In this document: in pieces, positions 8,474 through 16,307 of the stretch
Numbering within the stretch: position 1 is the stretch's first letter
Layout: each line of letters starts with the position of its first letter
Assembly: GCA_963697355.1 (NCBI GenBank)
Contig: CAVONV010000021.1
Span: forward strand, 496,001 to 560,000
DNA length: 64,000 nucleotides
Source of the DNA: CAVONV01 sp963697355
GTDB taxonomy: Bacteria > Acidobacteriota > Vicinamibacteria > Marinacidobacterales > DATDRI01
Direction: 5' to 3'
The notes under the pieces: generated by a model
Databases searched by the model: none
Told to the model about the DNA's origin: nothing
Seen by the model: the letters and a program-made list of their open reading frames with translations, nothing else
Translations under genes and position numbers: made by a program

Positions 8474-10174
8474 ATGAGAACGAGAATCCTGCAAACTGCT
8501 ACGTGTCTGTGCTCGCTTGCCCTGTGGGTATCCTGCAGCGGTGATACCCCATCACCCTCTCGAGCGGACGGCTATTTGGTGGTGGGAACCCATGCCGAGC
8601 CGCTTACGTGGAACCTTCTCGTTTCTACCGACCTAGTCAGTCAAACCATTGGAGCACAAATCCACGCTGCCCTGGTTCGAATCAATCTGCAGACGCAACG
8701 AGTGGAGCCGGAATTGGCGGAATCCTGGAGTTTTTCCGAAGATGGGAGAGTTTTGACCTTCCGCCTTCGTCCGGACGTTGCGTTCTCAGACGGACACCCT
8801 TTGTCGGCGGAAGACGTTGCGTTTACTTTCAGGGCGTTGCATGACCCCAGTGTGTCCAGCCCCTTGACTGAGACTGCCAAGATCGACAATGAACCGCTTT
8901 TGCCCGAGGTGCTGGACGAGCTCACCGTCCGTTTCTCCCTCTCTCGTCGTACGGCCGTGATCGAGCGAGTTTTTGCTGGTTTCAATATCCTGCCTAAGCA
9001 CCTGTTGGAGGAGGATTTGGCCGACGGCAACTTCCTCTCTGCCTATGGTGTCGGGACATCCGCCGACCAGATCGTCGGGCTTGGGCCCTTTATGTTGGAA
9101 CGATACCTACCGGGTCGGAGAGTCGTTTTACGCAAGAACCCGCAATACTGGAAACGAGGGACGGGAGGTGAGAGACTCCCGCACCTCGATGGCATCATCT
9201 TCGAGATCCTGCCGGATAGTAACGCCAGGTTGCTGAAGTTCGCCTCGGGTGAATTGGATATCCAGGGAGAGCTACTGCCCGAGGATTTCTCGAGCCTGAA
9301 GGATCGAGGTAATCCCGAGATACGTCTTCTCGACATGGGGCCCGGCATGATTCCTGAGCGTCTTTGGTTCAATCTCAATCCTAGAAATCAAGTGCTTTCT
9401 AGCGAAAAACGAGGTTGGTTCGAAGACGAGAGATTTCGTCGGGCCGTTTCTCTGGCCATCGATCGGACCGCTATTGTGGAGGCGGTGTACCATGGCTTCG
9501 CTGCGCCTGCCGCAGGATCGATCTCCCCCGCGAACCATTTCTGGCGTAACGACACCGTTCCCCGATTGGCGCTGGACCGTCAAGAGGCTCGACGTCTCCT
9601 GGAAGAGGCCGGTTTTAGCTGGGATTCGGAGGGAACGCTTCTGAGCCAGGAAGGTCAGCCGGTGGGTTTTTCCGTTATTACGAACGCAGAAAACCGTCAT
9701 CGCGCCCGGATGGCTGCGATTATCCAAGAGGATGTTGCCGAGCTCGGCATCAACATGACATTAGCGCCTCTAGACCGCACGGAGTTGATTGTCCGGATCA
9801 CCCAGAGCTTCGATTACGAAGCCTGTCTGCTAGGGTTGACCCAATCGGATCCCGATCCATCAGCAGAGTTACCTTTGTGGCTCAGCCGTGCCCCTCTCCA
9901 TCTATGGAACCCGTCACAGGAGCGTCCTGCGACCGACTGGGAGGCCCGAATCGATGAACTGATGGAGCGACAAATGGTTGCGGTCAATGTTGCGGAAAGG
10001 AAGGAGCTCTTCGACGAAGTGCAGATGATCTTGGCGGAAAAAACACCGTTGATAGAGCTCGTCGTGCCTCATGCTCTTCTCGGTGTCAGCCATCGCGTCG
10101 AAAACCTGAAACCCACCCCGTTTTGGAGCCCTCCACTATGGAACAGCGAAGAAATCGTGTTGTCATCCAAGTAA
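8474..10174 (+). CDS. Peptide ABC transporter substrate-binding lipoprotein (SBP family 5)
   Basis: A 566-aa extracytoplasmic solute-binding protein of the DppA/OppA type. It has a lipoprotein signal peptide (LALWVSCSG, lipid cysteine near residue 21), then YLVVGTHAEPLTWNL, LAESWSFSEDGRVLTFRLRP and DEVQMILAEKTPLIELVVPH, all standard landmarks, and normal length. It captures peptides or related ligands outside the membrane. The matching permeases are probably those at 14351-16307, about 4 kb downstream on the same strand. No ATPase gene (DppD/DppF) is in the window, so the transporter must borrow one encoded elsewhere. The ligand cannot be predicted. Confidence 0.9.
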   Translation: MRTRILQTATCLCSLALWVSCSGDTPSPSRADGYLVVGTHAEPLTWNLLVSTDLVSQTIGAQIHAALVRINLQTQRVEPELAESWSFSEDGRVLTFRLRPDVAFSDGHPLSAEDVAFTFRALHDPSVSSPLTETAKIDNEPLLPEVLDELTVRFSLSRRTAVIERVFAGFNILPKHLLEEDLADGNFLSAYGVGTSADQIVGLGPFMLERYLPGRRVVLRKNPQYWKRGTGGERLPHLDGIIFEILPDSNARLLKFASGELDIQGELLPEDFSSLKDRGNPEIRLLDMGPGMIPERLWFNLNPRNQVLSSEKRGWFEDERFRRAVSLAIDRTAIVEAVYHGFAAPAAGSISPANHFWRNDTVPRLALDRQEARRLLEEAGFSWDSEGTLLSQEGQPVGFSVITNAENRHRARMAAIIQEDVAELGINMTLAPLDRTELIVRITQSFDYEACLLGLTQSDPDPSAELPLWLSRAPLHLWNPSQERPATDWEARIDELMERQMVAVNVAERKELFDEVQMILAEKTPLIELVVPHALLGVSHRVENLKPTPFWSPPLWNSEEIVLSSK

Positions 10175-10204
10175 GTTCCGTCCTAAGCATTTTTGAAATG
10201 AAGC

Positions 10205-10248
10205 AGTTAGCCCCAATCCGACGAATTGCTTGCGGGAAAAAGGGGACA
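10205..10248 (-). repeat. Right arm of 45-bp inverted repeat
   Basis: Partner of 8334-8378 in opposite orientation, 30 bp after the stop codon of the binding-protein gene. The inner part GCAAGCAATTCGTCGGATT is identical in both arms. The GGGGACA-plus-A-run end resembles remnants seen at REP-like or transposon ends, but no transposase is present. Confidence 0.7.
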
Positions 10249-11029
10249 GGTCACTTTTTGCTGGGGAGACGTGCATCAAGAAGGGACTTGGGCTCGGATT
10301 AGGGCTGGCCCTGAAGCGAACGCTACCCCCTACCCCCCCTACCCCCTCCTCCTCTCAATGGGTTCCTCAGCTGGGATAGGTGCCCCTCCCGACTCTTCTG
10401 ACGGTTTTAAGTGGGGAATCCTTTGATTCGTGATGTCTGTCACTGACCCGGGGGTAAAACCCGACATATCTTGCAGGCATCTCAGAGAGCCCTAAGCAAA
10501 GGGGCAGTTGTCTTTGGAGTCCGAGGCTATGCAAACACGCATCGATGGCAAGAAAAAAGCATCACAAAACGTGCCGCGATGCGCTTTCCAAAGATTCTTA
10601 GTTCATTTGCGCCATACCACTGTAGCGTTTGTATCTTGTTCGGAACAGGATGACTAAGTTATATGGTGCATTATCATTTGATGAGTTGAGTTTTACATTG
10701 AGTGTAGACGTGTCTTAGTCCTGTTGTAGGAGGTGCGATAGGGAGAGAGTTATTTGTGGTCAACGGATTGCGGGAGATACGTTGAGAAGAGTTAGCGAGT
10801 ATTCGACATTCAACATTGCTCGTAATTGACACTCATTCATTCGTAGTCATCGCTCGAACCTTCTCACATCCATCCAACGTCCGTTCTCTCCAACACTTTT
10901 CTCCCTTTACACAATTCAGGAGAGTTGGGGCACGGTCGGCATAGAGCCGACCTGCCGATAGTTAACTCTCTGTGAAATCGGAGGAGTGGTGGAGTGTCTC
11001 GATTCGAGTCTTTTCTAGGAGGTGTAGGA
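10249..11029 (+). other. Gene-poor AT-richer leader region with several predicted RNA hairpins
   Basis: No convincing protein gene. Base composition is visibly more AT-rich than the flanking genes from about 10590 to 10870. Three structured patches are visible. At 10432-10467 ATGTC pairs with GACAT around a GGG/CCC stem. At 10471-10583 TTGCA pairs with TGCAA (10471-10534), followed by a two-part hairpin with CGCATCG pairing with CGATGCG and GGCA with TGCC (10538-10583). The third is the strong hairpin at 10920-10970. No clear -35/-10 promoter was found. The structures may belong to the 5' leader of the micro-ORF transcript. Confidence 0.45.
10920..10970 (+). promoter_or_regulatory. Strong RNA hairpin upstream of the micro-ORF cassette
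   Basis: Nested perfect complementarity: GAGAGTT (10920-10926) with AACTCTC (10964-10970), GGCA (10929-10932) with TGCC (10953-10956), and GGTCGGC (10934-10940) with GCCGACC (10946-10952) around the loop ATAGA. That is 18 base pairs with small bulges. No T-run follows, so it is not an ordinary intrinsic terminator. It ends 59 nt before the first MRGIVWI start, so a leader or processing role is likely; the function is inference. Confidence 0.6.
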
Positions 11030-11053
11030 ATGCGTGGAATTGTTTGGATTTGA
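11030..11053 (+). CDS. Micro-ORF: heptapeptide MRGIVWI (copy 1)
   Basis: A 7-codon ORF ending in TGA, preceded by a perfect AGGAGGT at 11017-11023, 6 nt before the ATG. The same seven residues are encoded again at 11338-11361, the only nucleotide difference being synonymous (ATT/ATC in codon 4), while the flanks are unrelated. This pattern indicates selection on the peptide, or on translation of it, rather than a chance ORF. An in-frame GTG at 10994 could give a 19-aa product, but copy 2 has an in-frame TGA six bases upstream of its ATG, so only the 7-residue form is shared. It could be a leader peptide, a leaderless hydrophobic signal or a heptapeptide precursor like microcin C; I do not recognise it. 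Confidence 0.55.
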   Translation: MRGIVWI

Positions 11054-11119
11054 GCGCCTTTTGGAAGTTGAGCATACCGTTGTTTCCCGTTCGCCGACAC
11101 CAACATAGGAGTGAATCAG

Positions 11120-11212
11120 ATGGAAGTTAAGAAAGATGTTGTTGAAATCGAAGAATTGATGGTGGAAGAGCTCGAAGAACGCACGTCGCCAGGGATCATC
11201 ATCGCAGTCTAG
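11120..11212 (+). CDS. Small RiPP- or pheromone-like precursor peptide 1 (30 aa)
   Basis: Encodes a 30-residue peptide with an N-terminal MEVKKDV, an acidic helix-like leader EELMVEELEER and a hydrophobic C-terminus TSPGIIIAV. AGGAG (11107-11111) lies 8 nt before the ATG. The copy at 11234-11317 has an identical leader and identical C-terminal residues. This acidic leader plus short hydrophobic tail is the plan of many ribosomally made, modified peptide precursors. GIIIAV also recalls the tails of short hydrophobic peptide pheromones such as those read by Rgg regulators. No maturation enzyme is immediately adjacent; the nearest RiPP-type radical SAM gene is at 312-2246, on the other strand. 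Coding status is well supported, function is not. Confidence 0.7.
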   Translation: MEVKKDVVEIEELMVEELEERTSPGIIIAV

Positions 11213-11233
11213 TTTGATACAGAAGGAGAAATC

Positions 11234-11317
11234 ATGGAAAACATCGTTGAAATCGAAGAATTGATGGTGGAAGAGCTCGAAGAACGCACATCTCCTGGGA
11301 TTATTATTGCTGTTTAA
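11234..11317 (+). CDS. Small RiPP- or pheromone-like precursor peptide 2 (27 aa)
   Basis: A tandem paralogue of the peptide at 11120-11212, starting MENIV and then identical in protein sequence through EELMVEELEER to TSPGIIIAV. AAGGAG (11223-11228) lies 5 nt before the ATG. Compared with copy 1 the leader DNA is identical for over 40 nt. In the last nine codons eight differ at the third base without changing any residue, and the stop codon differs (TAA against TAG). That mosaic shows strong purifying selection on the C-terminal peptide, with an apparently homogenised leader. The gap to copy 1 is 21 nt and to the second MRGIVWI ORF 20 nt, so the four are probably co-transcribed. Confidence 0.72.
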   Translation: MENIVEIEELMVEELEERTSPGIIIAV

Positions 11318-11337
11318 ACCCCTAAGGAGCTTGAGAA

Positions 11338-11361
11338 ATGCGTGGAATCGTTTGGATTTGA
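11338..11361 (+). CDS. Micro-ORF: heptapeptide MRGIVWI (copy 2)
   Basis: Second copy of the 7-codon ORF, with AAGGAG (11324-11329) 8 nt upstream of the ATG and a TGA stop. A TGA at 11332-11334 in the same frame rules out a longer N-terminus. It differs from copy 1 only by a synonymous change. It follows precursor peptide 2 by 20 nt, which makes it the last member of the cassette. Confidence 0.55.
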   Translation: MRGIVWI

Positions 11362-11730
11362 GCCAAAAAGCAATTGTTACACCAAGTTTTTTCCATAATT
11401 GATGCCTGGGGTGGTGGTTCGGGGGGGCCCCACCCGGAGATGACTCGACTTGGAAGCAGCCATACTCTGACCATTCGCTGCCGTTGACCCGCCAAAATCA
11501 ACCGCTTCAGCCGTTCGAATAACGCGTTCGTTTTTAGTCAATTGCATGTCTTGACGCCCCGCAACGCCATGTGCTAGGATTCCAAATCTAGTTCTTATTA
11601 GCAACTCATTCATTTCTTTCCGAGCTATTAGGATAGGTGGAGTGGTCCCGGTTGTCGGCGGAGTTGTCTCCGATGGACTATTAGTATGAAATTCATTTAG
11701 GGTCTCACTTTACTGGGGCTCGGGGGGACC
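11362..11730 (+). other. Intergenic stretch between micro-ORF cassette and c-di-GMP protein
   Basis: No credible gene. A G-rich patch near 11410-11440 can form a weak GGGTGG/CCACCC hairpin around a run of seven G; no T-run follows. No clear promoter for the next gene was found. Confidence 0.4.
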
Positions 11731-14246
11731 ATGGACTGGCAGAATCCGCCAGCCAAAGTTAAGCTATTCGTTGGCGCGGCCGTCGCGGTTGCTATCCCGA
11801 TCTATATTTGGGCGATCTACGACCTCCTTCGAATATCCGCTGACTATAACTGGGAACAGTGGTCATCCCTGATTGGGATTACGGTTGTCGCCTGGTTGGG
11901 CTCTTCTTGGGTCGTACGTATTCCACGCACCATTACCTGGATGGCTGTGGCGGACTGTCTCATGCTATCCATCACGGTGATTTACGGGATTGGACCCGGG
12001 ATCATTGCCAACGGGCCTTCGCATCTCGTCAGCTATTGGGTGGCGATCCAGAAAACACCTCTCGAGCATCGCGGTGAAACCCTGCGCTGGCGTAACGTCC
12101 AGTCCTTATTCAACCTAGCCTTCAACGGCATCTCTCCATTTGTCTATGGATGGGCCTACTATGCATTTCTGCCCGACGAGCCTTTGACCGCCCACAAGAT
12201 TCTCCTGCCCACCGTTTTGATGGCCACAACGTACTTCCTCATGAATAGCGCTTCTGTACATGCGGTAATGACCCTTGCTGGGCAGGGTAATTTCAAGAAG
12301 CTCTGGAATCAGAACTTTCCTCTCGTGCCTCTCTACTTCATGGCTTCTGCTTCTGGTGCGGCCATCATCTTTTTCTTTCAACGGGTTGCCGGCCCCTGGG
12401 CCTTTCTCACTGGCGTTGCCCATCCTCATGGTCGTCTACTACGCCCATCGTTTCTACAATGAGAAATACGAGGAGGTTCGCGGGCTCTATATCCAGACAG
12501 TCAGGGCATTCGCCAACTCTATTGATGCACTCGAGATCCATACCGACTACAAGAGTGAAACGAGGAAGCATGTTTCTCGTACGCAGATCGTTACTTTGAA
12601 ACTGGCTCAGTCCATGGGCGTGGACAATCAAACCTATGAGGCCCTCGAGATTGCATCCATGCTTCACGACGTCGGGAAAATCTCCATTCCCAACTACATA
12701 CTCCATAAGCCGGGGAAGCTGACACAGCTCGAGTTCCAAAAGATGAGCACTCACCCTGTTGTGGGCGCTCAGATACTCTCCTCAATCGATTTTCAAGGTC
12801 CCGTCATCGAAATTGTGAGGCATCATCACGAGAATTGGGACGGTAGCGGCTATCCGGATGCACTCAAGGAGGAAGAAATCCCCCTCGGATCGCGTATCTT
12901 GAGGGTTGCGGATTGCTACGAGGCTCTCAGGGCCCGGAGAGTGTACCGCACCCGTTCGCTGGATCAAGACGGCGCAGTGGAAGTGATGAAGCGAGAGGCA
13001 AACCGATTCGACCCGCAAGTTTTCAAGAAGTTTCTCGAAATCGTGTCTTCTGTCGACGAAGTTCTGGAGAGAATGGAGATTCCGGACCGGCTCGTGGACT
13101 TGAAGGAACACCGGGATACGAAGCGGGCCCCCGGACATCGTCGATGTGCCCCACCCACCGGCTCTCGGGAATCTCATCACTGCGCCTCAGCGCGAGGTCT
13201 TTCACCTTTTTGAGATTTCGCAGACGATGGGCACTTCCTTGTCCCGTACCGATACGCTCACGATTCTGGCGTCGAAAATCGCCAAGATCATTCCTTTCGA
13301 CACCTTGGTGATTTATCTTGCGGATGATAGTGGCGCCATGCTCAATGCCGCCCACACCGCCGGGTTGAATCAGGATGCTTTCCGCGGAATCTCGATCGAG
13401 ATTGGCACGCGATTGGCCGGTTGGGTGGCGGCGAACAACCGGATGCTCTACAACGTCGATCCGGGGCCGGACACCATGGGATTACCGGAAGGTATCCGTG
13501 AACGATATCAGAACGCCATTCTTGCGCCGCTGGCACACGAGGAGCGGCCTATCGGCGCCATTGCTCTTTACGCTGGGCAGAGCTTTCGGTATTCGGACGA
13601 CCATATTCGGCTCATGGAGATCGTGGCCAACCGGGCATCCATCGCGCTGTACAACGCGATTCGATTCGAGGAGACACAGGAAGACGCTTTCACGGATCGA
13701 CTGACTGGCTTGAGCAACTCTAGATTCCTCTACATCTTCTTCGATCAGACTCTGTCCGAGGCTAAACGTTACAAGGAGCCTTTGACGGTCATCGAGATGG
13801 ATCTCGATGATTTCAAGAGTATCAACGATCGGTACGGCCATCACTCCGGAGATCGTTTTCTCAAGGAAGTCGGTCGCATTCTAAAAGGCCAAATGCGCGA
13901 GAGCGATGTGTTGGTTCGCTATGCCGGCGACGAGTTCATCGCCGTTTTGCCGAAAACCACAGCAGAGCAAGCGCGCCTATTTTCCTATCGTCTCCAAGAT
14001 GCGGTCGAATCGGCTAAGATTGATGTGGGCATTGGAAAAATGCTCTCGGTGGGGATATCGTTGGGATTGGCGTCCTACCCCAGTGATGGAACGGACCTCG
14101 AGTCGTTGCTGATGGCAGCGGACAAGAACATGTACGAACACAAGAGCCGTCGGAAAGGCCGTCGTCGCCGGGAGGACTACGAGCCCGGTGCCCATCAGCC
14201 GAGTTTGTTCGGAACCGAGGAAAACGTGGAGCCCCGCGTCGGGTGA
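11731..14246 (+). CDS. Membrane HD-GYP / GAF / GGDEF cyclic-di-GMP signalling protein (split by two frameshifts)
   Basis: Read as one gene of about 838 codons in three frames. Residues 1-230 (11731-12410) carry several membrane segments and no recognised ligand domain. The second frame continues LPILMVVYYAHRFYNEKY and an HD-GYP phosphodiesterase with HDVGK, HPVVGAQIL and HHHENWDGSGYP intact. The third frame has a GAF domain and then a GGDEF cyclase (YAGDEFIAVLP). Removing one G near 12412 and one C from the CCCCC run at 13128-13132 restores a continuous protein (FLTALPILMVV; KRAPDIVDVPHPP). An HD-GYP and a GGDEF domain in one protein imply that it can both make and degrade c-di-GMP. It lies between the peptide cassette and the permeases. 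Confidence 0.85.
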
Positions 14247-14350
14247 CGGGCAAGGCGTTGTCGGTTTGCTGAGTGACCTTGTCACGAGATTCCAGCTCCG
14301 TCTTCCGACGAGAGCCCAACCGGTCTCACTCGAGAGGAGGATAGCGAGGC

Positions 14351-15322
14351 GTGCATCGGGTGGTCTTGGCCCGGCTCGCCTCCGCCGTGCCTCTTCTATT
14401 CGGAGTGAGCATCGTATCCTTCGTCCTTCTTCATCTCGCTCCGGGGTCCTTCCTTGATCGCTTTCTGCTAGATCCATCCATCCCGCGGGAAACCATTGAG
14501 CTCATGGAGAGTCGCTACGGCCTGAATAGGCCGTGGTATGAGCAGTATCTGTCGTGGCTCGTTGGTCTGCTCAAAGGTGACCTCGGATTCTCGCTGATCT
14601 TCCAAAGACCCGTTGCGCATTTGCTGGGCGAGTCCGCGTTGTATACCTTGGCCCTGGCCATCTCTGCAGGTGTGATGGCGTTTCTGGGTGGCCTCGTGTC
14701 TTCGTTTCTCGTCGCCCTGCGTCCAGGGGGTGCGATGGACCGGGCTCTATCAGGTTTCGCCGTTCTCGCTGCCTCCATACCGACCTTGGTTGTTGCCGTG
14801 GGCGCTCTGGGATTGGCGGCTGCCACGGGTGTTGTTCCTCTTGGGGGTGGATCGTCAGTAGGACTTGTTGACGTGTCACTGAGCACCAGGCTCTTGGATT
14901 TTTCTCATCATTTGTTGTTGCCCAGCTTGGCGCTGGGTCTAACTTTGGTCCCACTCTTCTACCTGCAGTCGCGCGGTGCGTTGTTGGAAATTCTTCCGTC
15001 GGAGTTCGCCCAGGCAGCTCGTTCTCGGGGTTTGAGTCGTGCCCAAGTCCTTCTCAAACACTGTCTTCCCGCTGCAATGGTGCCTGCGCTGACTTTCGCG
15101 GGAAGCTCCGTCGGTCGACTTCTCAACGGAGCCTTTCTCGTCGAAGTCGTGATGGGGTGGCCGGGGATGGGAAGACTCGCGTGGAGTGCCCTTCTAGCTC
15201 GAGACTCGTTCCTCATTCTTGGAGTACTGCTTGTGGCGGCCGTTATGATGATCTTGGGTAACCTGGTGGCTGATATTGCCATCGCCGCCGCCGATCCTCG
15301 GATACGTCTGGAGGAGCGATAA
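14351..15322 (+). CDS. dppB: Oligopeptide ABC transporter permease, DppB type
   Basis: A 323-aa inner-membrane permease. The N-terminal MHRVVLARLASAVPLLFGVSIVSF is typical of DppB/OppB. The ATPase-docking loop is EFAQAARSRGLSRAQVLLKHCLP near residue 220, followed by VEVVMGWPGMGRLAWSALLARD. GTG start with a GAGGAGG site upstream. Pairs with the DppC-type gene that starts one base after its stop codon. The binding protein at 8474-10174 is its likely partner. Confidence 0.9.
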   Translation: MHRVVLARLASAVPLLFGVSIVSFVLLHLAPGSFLDRFLLDPSIPRETIELMESRYGLNRPWYEQYLSWLVGLLKGDLGFSLIFQRPVAHLLGESALYTLALAISAGVMAFLGGLVSSFLVALRPGGAMDRALSGFAVLAASIPTLVVAVGALGLAAATGVVPLGGGSSVGLVDVSLSTRLLDFSHHLLLPSLALGLTLVPLFYLQSRGALLEILPSEFAQAARSRGLSRAQVLLKHCLPAAMVPALTFAGSSVGRLLNGAFLVEVVMGWPGMGRLAWSALLARDSFLILGVLLVAAVMMILGNLVADIAIAAADPRIRLEER

Positions 15323-15323
15323 C

Positions 15324-16307
15324 GTGCGCTGGTGGAAGGACGGTGCAGGTCGGTGGGGCGCCGCCCTTTTGCTCTTGATGTTAGTGGTCGGTGTCGGCGC
15401 ACCTTTCCTGGCGCCCTACGATCCTCGTCAGCAGGATCGCTCGAGTTTCTACCATCCGCCGTCGCTTCCGTCTGAAGATTGCCGAACGAAGTGGTTTGCG
15501 GTCGACGACACAGGCCGCCGGCACCTCTTCGGTTTCGATGGATGTAGAGTTTATTTCTTGGGAACCGATGCACTTGGTCGCGACCTGCTCTCCCGCTCTC
15601 TTTATGGAGCTCGATGGAGCGTGAGTACTGCCGCCCTAGGAGTAACTTTTGCCGTCGCCTTCGGTACCCTCGTAGGGGCCACGGCGGGATTCATGGGTGG
15701 TCTAACGGACCGATTTCTTATGCGGTTGGCCGAGCTCACCATGGCGTTACCAGCTCTTTATCTGGTCCTCGCGGTAAGAAAGCTGTTCCCCGATGATCTC
15801 ACTCCTGGGCAGGCCTCGTTGATCATGGTGGGTTCGCTCGCTGCCGTCGGTTGGTGCAGTGTCTCTCGACTTCTCCGTGGAAGAGTCCTTTCACTTAGAG
15901 AGCAAGATTATGTGTCGTCCGCGGCGGCTCTCGGTGCGACTCGCGCAAGGCTCTTGTTTCGTCACATCCTTCCCAATGCAGTGCCCTTCATTCTTCTTCA
16001 GGTCGGCATTACACTTCCGTACTTCTTGTTGGGAGAAGCCACGCTTTCTTACCTCGGACTGGGCGTTCCCGAACCGGCCTCGAGTTGGGGGAAGATGCTC
16101 TCGGATGCAGCGAACAACTATACCGCGATGACGACCTACTGGTGGACTTTGATGGTTCCAGCGGTGGCTTTGACTTTGGCTGTGTTGGCCGCTAATTTGT
16201 GGGTGGAAGGTCTCCGCCGAACCTATTTGGGTTCGGAGGCGGCGTTGGCTTCTTCATCGGCAGGTTGGGGCCGGGGCTCGAAGCATCGACGACAACGCGC
16301 TTCGTAA
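15324..16307 (+). CDS. dppC: Oligopeptide ABC transporter permease, DppC type
   Basis: A permease partner with the N-terminal cytoplasmic segment, FLGTDALGRDLLSRSLYGAR, and the ATPase-contact loop VSSAAALGATRARLLFRHILPN. I choose GTG at 15324, one base after the dppB stop and 7 nt behind GGAGGAG; a longer frame from 15276 would overlap dppB. It carries a large periplasmic insert near residue 50 (SSFYHPPSLPSEDCRTKWF). The last 85 bp overlap the convergent thymidine kinase gene, which is unusual; the tail after GLRRTYLG is not family-like and may reflect another indel. Confidence 0.88.
   Translation: MRWWKDGAGRWGAALLLLMLVVGVGAPFLAPYDPRQQDRSSFYHPPSLPSEDCRTKWFAVDDTGRRHLFGFDGCRVYFLGTDALGRDLLSRSLYGARWSVSTAALGVTFAVAFGTLVGATAGFMGGLTDRFLMRLAELTMALPALYLVLAVRKLFPDDLTPGQASLIMVGSLAAVGWCSVSRLLRGRVLSLREQDYVSSAAALGATRARLLFRHILPNAVPFILLQVGITLPYFLLGEATLSYLGLGVPEPASSWGKMLSDAANNYTAMTTYWWTLMVPAVALTLAVLAANLWVEGLRRTYLGSEAALASSSAGWGRGSKHRRQRAS

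Noticed and set aside
10471..10583. c-di-GMP (GEMM) riboswitch next to a c-di-GMP protein
   Set aside because: The conserved GEMM core segments and the tetraloop-receptor pattern are not present; only generic stems are seen.
10994..11053. Longer 19-aa version of the first MRGIVWI ORF starting at an in-frame GTG
   Set aside because: Copy 2 has a stop codon just upstream in the same frame and nothing before the ATG is shared, so the common unit is seven codons.
11120..11317. Lasso peptide precursors
   Set aside because: The tail TSPGIIIAV has no Asp or Glu to close a macrolactam ring and no lasso protease/cyclase genes are nearby.
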